8,261 bases of DNA from Lachnospiraceae bacterium (GTDB taxonomy: Bacteria; Bacillota; Clostridia; Lachnospirales; Lachnospiraceae): positions 295 through 8,555 of the forward strand of contig JAJQCU010000375.1 of NCBI GenBank assembly GCA_021202575.1, written 5' to 3'. The notes below the pieces were generated by a model. The model was not told the DNA's origin. It ran no database searches and saw only the letters and a program-made list of their open reading frames with translations. Below are positions 6,138 to 8,261 of this stretch, piece by piece. Position 1 is the stretch's first letter; the number at the start of each line of letters is the position of its first letter. Position numbers and translations under genes: made by a program.

Positions 6138-6154
6138 TATCCACCCTGTGGATA
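6138..6154. promoter_or_regulatory. Perfect dyad TATCCAC-N3-GTGGATA between the divergent promoters
   Basis: A perfect 7-bp inverted repeat with a 3-bp centre lies 25 bp behind the minus-strand -35 box and 44 bp before the plus-strand one. That position suits a regulator shared by both DUF4214 genes. The half-sites also resemble DnaA boxes (the minus strand reads ATATCCACA, one base from the TTATCCACA consensus). Confidence 0.4.
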
Positions 6155-6197
6155 TTATCATTTCCAATTGTCGTTTCATCCGATTTTCATATTTTTA

Positions 6198-6226
6198 TTG
6201 CAATTTTTCCGTCTATGCCTTAAAAT
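6198..6226 (+). promoter_or_regulatory. Promoter of the CAP/DUF4214 gene
   Basis: TTGCAA (6198-6203) and TAAAAT (6221-6226) are 17 bp apart. It predicts a start near 6233 and a 5' UTR of about 75 nt before ATG 6308. The layout mirrors the minus-strand promoter across the spacer, consistent with a duplicated or shared control region. Confidence 0.6.
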
Positions 6227-6307
6227 TCAATCACGGAAATGGATTTCACATCCACCCCGGCATGTTGTCCGTCAATGTGCCATATTTTTACAGAAAGGAA
6301 GAAGATT

Positions 6308-7990
6308 ATGAAACTATCAAAACTGAAGGGCATTTTTGCCCTGGCGATTGCCGGAGTGCTGGCCCTGTGCTGCTTCTCCGCATCCTCAGCCTCAGTAAAG
6401 GCCGACAGCTCCGGCACAGTGACTGCCACTGTAAGCGGTACTTACTATGCAACGGATTACGAGGCTGTGCTGGAACGGCTCAATGAAATCCGGTACGAGG
6501 CTTATGAACTGGGATATGCAGATTCCTATGTGCCCCTGAAATGGAGCTCCGCCTTGGAGGAAACGGCAATCATAAGAGCCGCGGAGGCGGACTACTATCT
6601 TGGGCACACCCGCACGGACGGAACCGGCTGCTTTACAGCTTTTCCATCAACGACAAGAAGGGCGGAAAACCTTGCATGGAATTACTCCTCTGATCCCATT
6701 ACGATGGCAATCGAGCAATGGTACGCGGAAAAAGATGATTATGAAAATAACACCGGCGGAGAAACCGGCCATTATCTCAGCATGATAAACCCAAATTATA
6801 ATTACGTAGGTCTGGCGGCATTCAAAATTGACGGTGCGGGATGGGCCTGCGCTGCCCAGTGCTTTGGGACAGGAACCGGTCTGGATGAAACAGGATTGAA
6901 TTATTCCGCCTCCAGCGCAAGCTTTGAGATACTGGCTTCCACCCTGACCTCCCTTACTGTTTCCGCTGATACATCCGCTGAGGTGGGCCAGACACTGGAG
7001 CTGACCGTAATGGCGGACAGCTCTCTGCGTAGCAGCGGTGTTTCCACCAATTATTATTCTGCTGTCCAGCTGACAGACGGATATACCGTTACCTCATCCG
7101 ATGAGAGTGTTCTGTCCGTGGAGGGAACCACAATCACCGCCGTATCCTCCGGGACAGCCACCATCACTGTAAGCGCCGGCGACTTAACCGCTGTTACGGA
7201 AACCATCACCGTCCACCGTCCCGTCGCTGACTTCGTCACCCGCCTGTACGATGTCTGCCTCAACCGGGAACCGGATGACGCCGGGAAAGCGGACTGGGTC
7301 AGCCGACTCAAAAACGGGACGGAAACAGGAGCTTCCGCCGCATACGGATTTATTTTCAGCACGGAGTTCCAGAATTATAATTATTGCAACGCGGATTATG
7401 TGAAGCAGCTGTACCGCGCCTTCATGGGAAGGGAATATGATGAGGCCGGTCTGGCTGACTGGGTGTCAAGACTGGAAAGCGGCACCACCCGCGAGGAGGT
7501 CTTCAACGGCTTTTCGCAGAGCGTGGAATTCCAGAACATCTGCGCCGAATATAATATTGTGCTGGGCGATCCGATTGCAATTCCGGAATACGGGACAGTT
7601 CCTCACGGAGCCTGCTCCGTCTGCGGAGAAACTGACGGCGTTACCGCCTTCGTGACAAGACTTTATAATATTTGTCTGGACCGCGACCCGGATGAAACCG
7701 GTCTTGCCGACTGGACCAGCCAGCTGTGGGCACATACCAAAAGTGGAAGGGATGTGGCGTTCGGCTTTATTTTCTCACAGGAATTTATCAATAAGAATCT
7801 GGATGATGAATCTTACGTAGAATATCTGTACAGCGCATTCTTTGACAGAGCATCTGACGCTTCCGGAAAGGCTGACTGGCTGAACAAGATGGCAAATGAG
7901 GGTTACAGCAGAGAGGACGTCTTTAACGGCTTCGTGGGAAGCACAGAATTTGACAATCTCTGTAAAAAATATGGTATCACAAGAGAGTGA
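6308..7990 (+). CDS. Secreted CAP-domain / Big_2 / DUF4214 repeat protein
   Basis: This is a 560-aa exported protein. ATG 6308 follows AAAGGAAG (6294-6301); an upstream in-frame extension from 6239 lacks a ribosome binding site and would bury the signal peptide. Domains in order: signal peptide (1-31, likely cut after V-K-A); CAP/SCP/PR-1 domain (about 48-190) with the expected pocket residues His100 (L-G-H-T-R), Glu120 (R-A-E-N-L-A-W) and His155 (T-G-H-Y) and the segment N-P-N-Y-N-Y-V-G-L; a Big_2-like Ig domain (about 214-303, with S-S-D-E-S-V-L-S-V and I-T-A-V-S-S-G-T-A-T-I-T-V); and four DUF4214 units (306-560) with a C-S-V-C-G pair (Cys436/439) between the second and third. CAP proteins are secreted and sometimes bind lipids or the cell surface; the role here is unknown. 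The protein ends with the DUF4214 array and has no anchor motif. It is divergently paired with the related gene ending at 4573. Confidence 0.9.
   Translation: MKLSKLKGIFALAIAGVLALCCFSASSASVKADSSGTVTATVSGTYYATDYEAVLERLNEIRYEAYELGYADSYVPLKWSSALEETAIIRAAEADYYLGHTRTDGTGCFTAFPSTTRRAENLAWNYSSDPITMAIEQWYAEKDDYENNTGGETGHYLSMINPNYNYVGLAAFKIDGAGWACAAQCFGTGTGLDETGLNYSASSASFEILASTLTSLTVSADTSAEVGQTLELTVMADSSLRSSGVSTNYYSAVQLTDGYTVTSSDESVLSVEGTTITAVSSGTATITVSAGDLTAVTETITVHRPVADFVTRLYDVCLNREPDDAGKADWVSRLKNGTETGASAAYGFIFSTEFQNYNYCNADYVKQLYRAFMGREYDEAGLADWVSRLESGTTREEVFNGFSQSVEFQNICAEYNIVLGDPIAIPEYGTVPHGACSVCGETDGVTAFVTRLYNICLDRDPDETGLADWTSQLWAHTKSGRDVAFGFIFSQEFINKNLDDESYVEYLYSAFFDRASDASGKADWLNKMANEGYSREDVFNGFVGSTEFDNLCKKYGITRE
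7223..7987 (+). repeat. DUF4214 array, copy 2 of a large inverted duplication
   Basis: Counterpart of 5113-5874 on the opposite strand. The array occupies the C-terminal 255 residues here but the middle of the paralogue, so the flanking domains differ while the array is conserved. Confidence 0.85.
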
Positions 7991-8007
7991 GTGTATACTG
8001 CCTTTTT

Positions 8008-8043
8008 AAACCGGATCGCCCTGAGAGGCGATCCGGTTTTTTT
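8008..8043 (+). terminator. Strong intrinsic terminator of the CAP/DUF4214 gene
   Basis: A perfect 13-bp stem (8008-8020 with 8027-8039) with the loop CTGAGA is followed by seven T residues (8037-8043, the first three also closing the stem base). It begins 17 bp after the stop codon. It is also the apparent insertion site of the group IIC-like intron that begins two bases later. Confidence 0.95.
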
Positions 8044-8044
8044 G

Positions 8045-8261
8045 GTGTGCCGGGCATGGCACAGTTCTAGCTGGTGAAAGTCCAGCCATGGATAACTTAC
8101 CGTCCATGTAGTTAAACGCAGGCCGAAACCAGTAATGGCGGGGTGAAGGAAGTGTGTGCCCGATTGCATTGTTAAAAAAATGTCAGAATGTACAAAAAAA
8201 GTGCAATCAATCCAGAAAAATATGCATTTTCACGGGAAGAGACACTTGTGAAAAAAATAAT
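8045..8261 (+). mobile_element. Group IIC-like intron, 5' end (domain I; truncated by window)
   Basis: The sequence from 8045 begins GTGTGCCGGGCATGGC, matching the GUGYG start and first helix of bacterial group IIC introns; I recall the Oceanobacillus iheyensis intron beginning GUGUGCCCGGCAUGGG. The visible helices fit domain I: TGTGCC/GGCACA (8046-8051 with 8058-8063), GCTGG/CCAGC around TGAAAGT (8070-8086), and CATGGA/TCCATG (8087-8092 with 8103-8108). AACGCAGG and GTGAAGGAAG stretches also resemble domain I. IIC introns characteristically insert just after intrinsic terminators, exactly the position here. A later stem-loop (GATTGCA/TGCAATC, 8162-8208) contains CAAAAAAA (8193-8200), the exact complement of the TTTTTTTG before the intron, a candidate EBS1-IBS1 guide pairing. 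The maturase gene and the 3' end would lie beyond the window. Confidence 0.75.

Noticed and set aside
6138..6154. Replication origin based on DnaA-box-like half-sites
   Set aside because: There is only one inverted pair, with no cluster of boxes, no AT-rich unwinding region beside it and no replication gene nearby.
8045..8261. IscB-associated (HEARO/omega) RNA or an IS200/IS605 end as explanation for the structured RNA at the window end
   Set aside because: The GUGUG start, the helix order and the position directly after an intrinsic terminator fit a group IIC intron better, and no transposase or nuclease sequence is seen. Certainty needs the downstream sequence.

Overview
The window looks like chromosomal DNA of a gut-type Firmicute, most likely a member of the Lachnospiraceae or related Clostridia. 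This rests on strong AGGAGG-type ribosome binding sites, the ACT-domain/PFL-family gene pair, TmcAL, secreted CAP and DUF4214 proteins, and a group IIC-like intron. No taxonomic marker is present, so this is inference.

Layout: (1) 1-349, the 3' end of a YycJ/WalJ-type metallo-beta-lactamase-fold hydrolase. (2) 504-2054, an ACT-domain regulator followed at 17 bp by a PFL-family (UPF0210) gene. The PFL gene is broken near its 3' end by an apparent 104-bp internal deletion that shifts the frame. (3) 2122-3110, a more AT-rich accessory module. It has a perfect-consensus sigma-A promoter, a structured leader with two tiny ORFs and a terminator-like hairpin, and then a 63-aa antitoxin-like protein overlapping a GNAT acetyltransferase. 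It reads as a GNAT toxin-antitoxin-like pair with an attenuator-like leader. (4) 3223-4410 on the minus strand, tmcAL, the tRNA(Met) cytidine acetate ligase. (5) 4529-7990, two divergent genes for secreted paralogues that share a gapless array of four DUF4214 units. The minus-strand protein has C-terminal Cys-pair (zinc-ribbon-like) repeats. The plus-strand protein has an N-terminal CAP/SCP domain and a Big_2-like domain. Their promoters face away from each other across a 307-bp spacer. (6) 8008-8043, a strong intrinsic terminator, followed immediately by the 5' end of a group IIC-like intron (8045 to the window end), the insertion site typical of that class.

How the parts fit: the ACT and PFL genes are a conserved pair of uncertain physiological role. 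The promoter-bearing GNAT module appears to have been inserted between housekeeping genes. The two DUF4214 proteins look like a duplicated secreted module whose end domains were exchanged. The most interesting items are the leader of the GNAT module, the intron with a candidate guide sequence matching the terminator U-tract, and the divergent modular paralogues.
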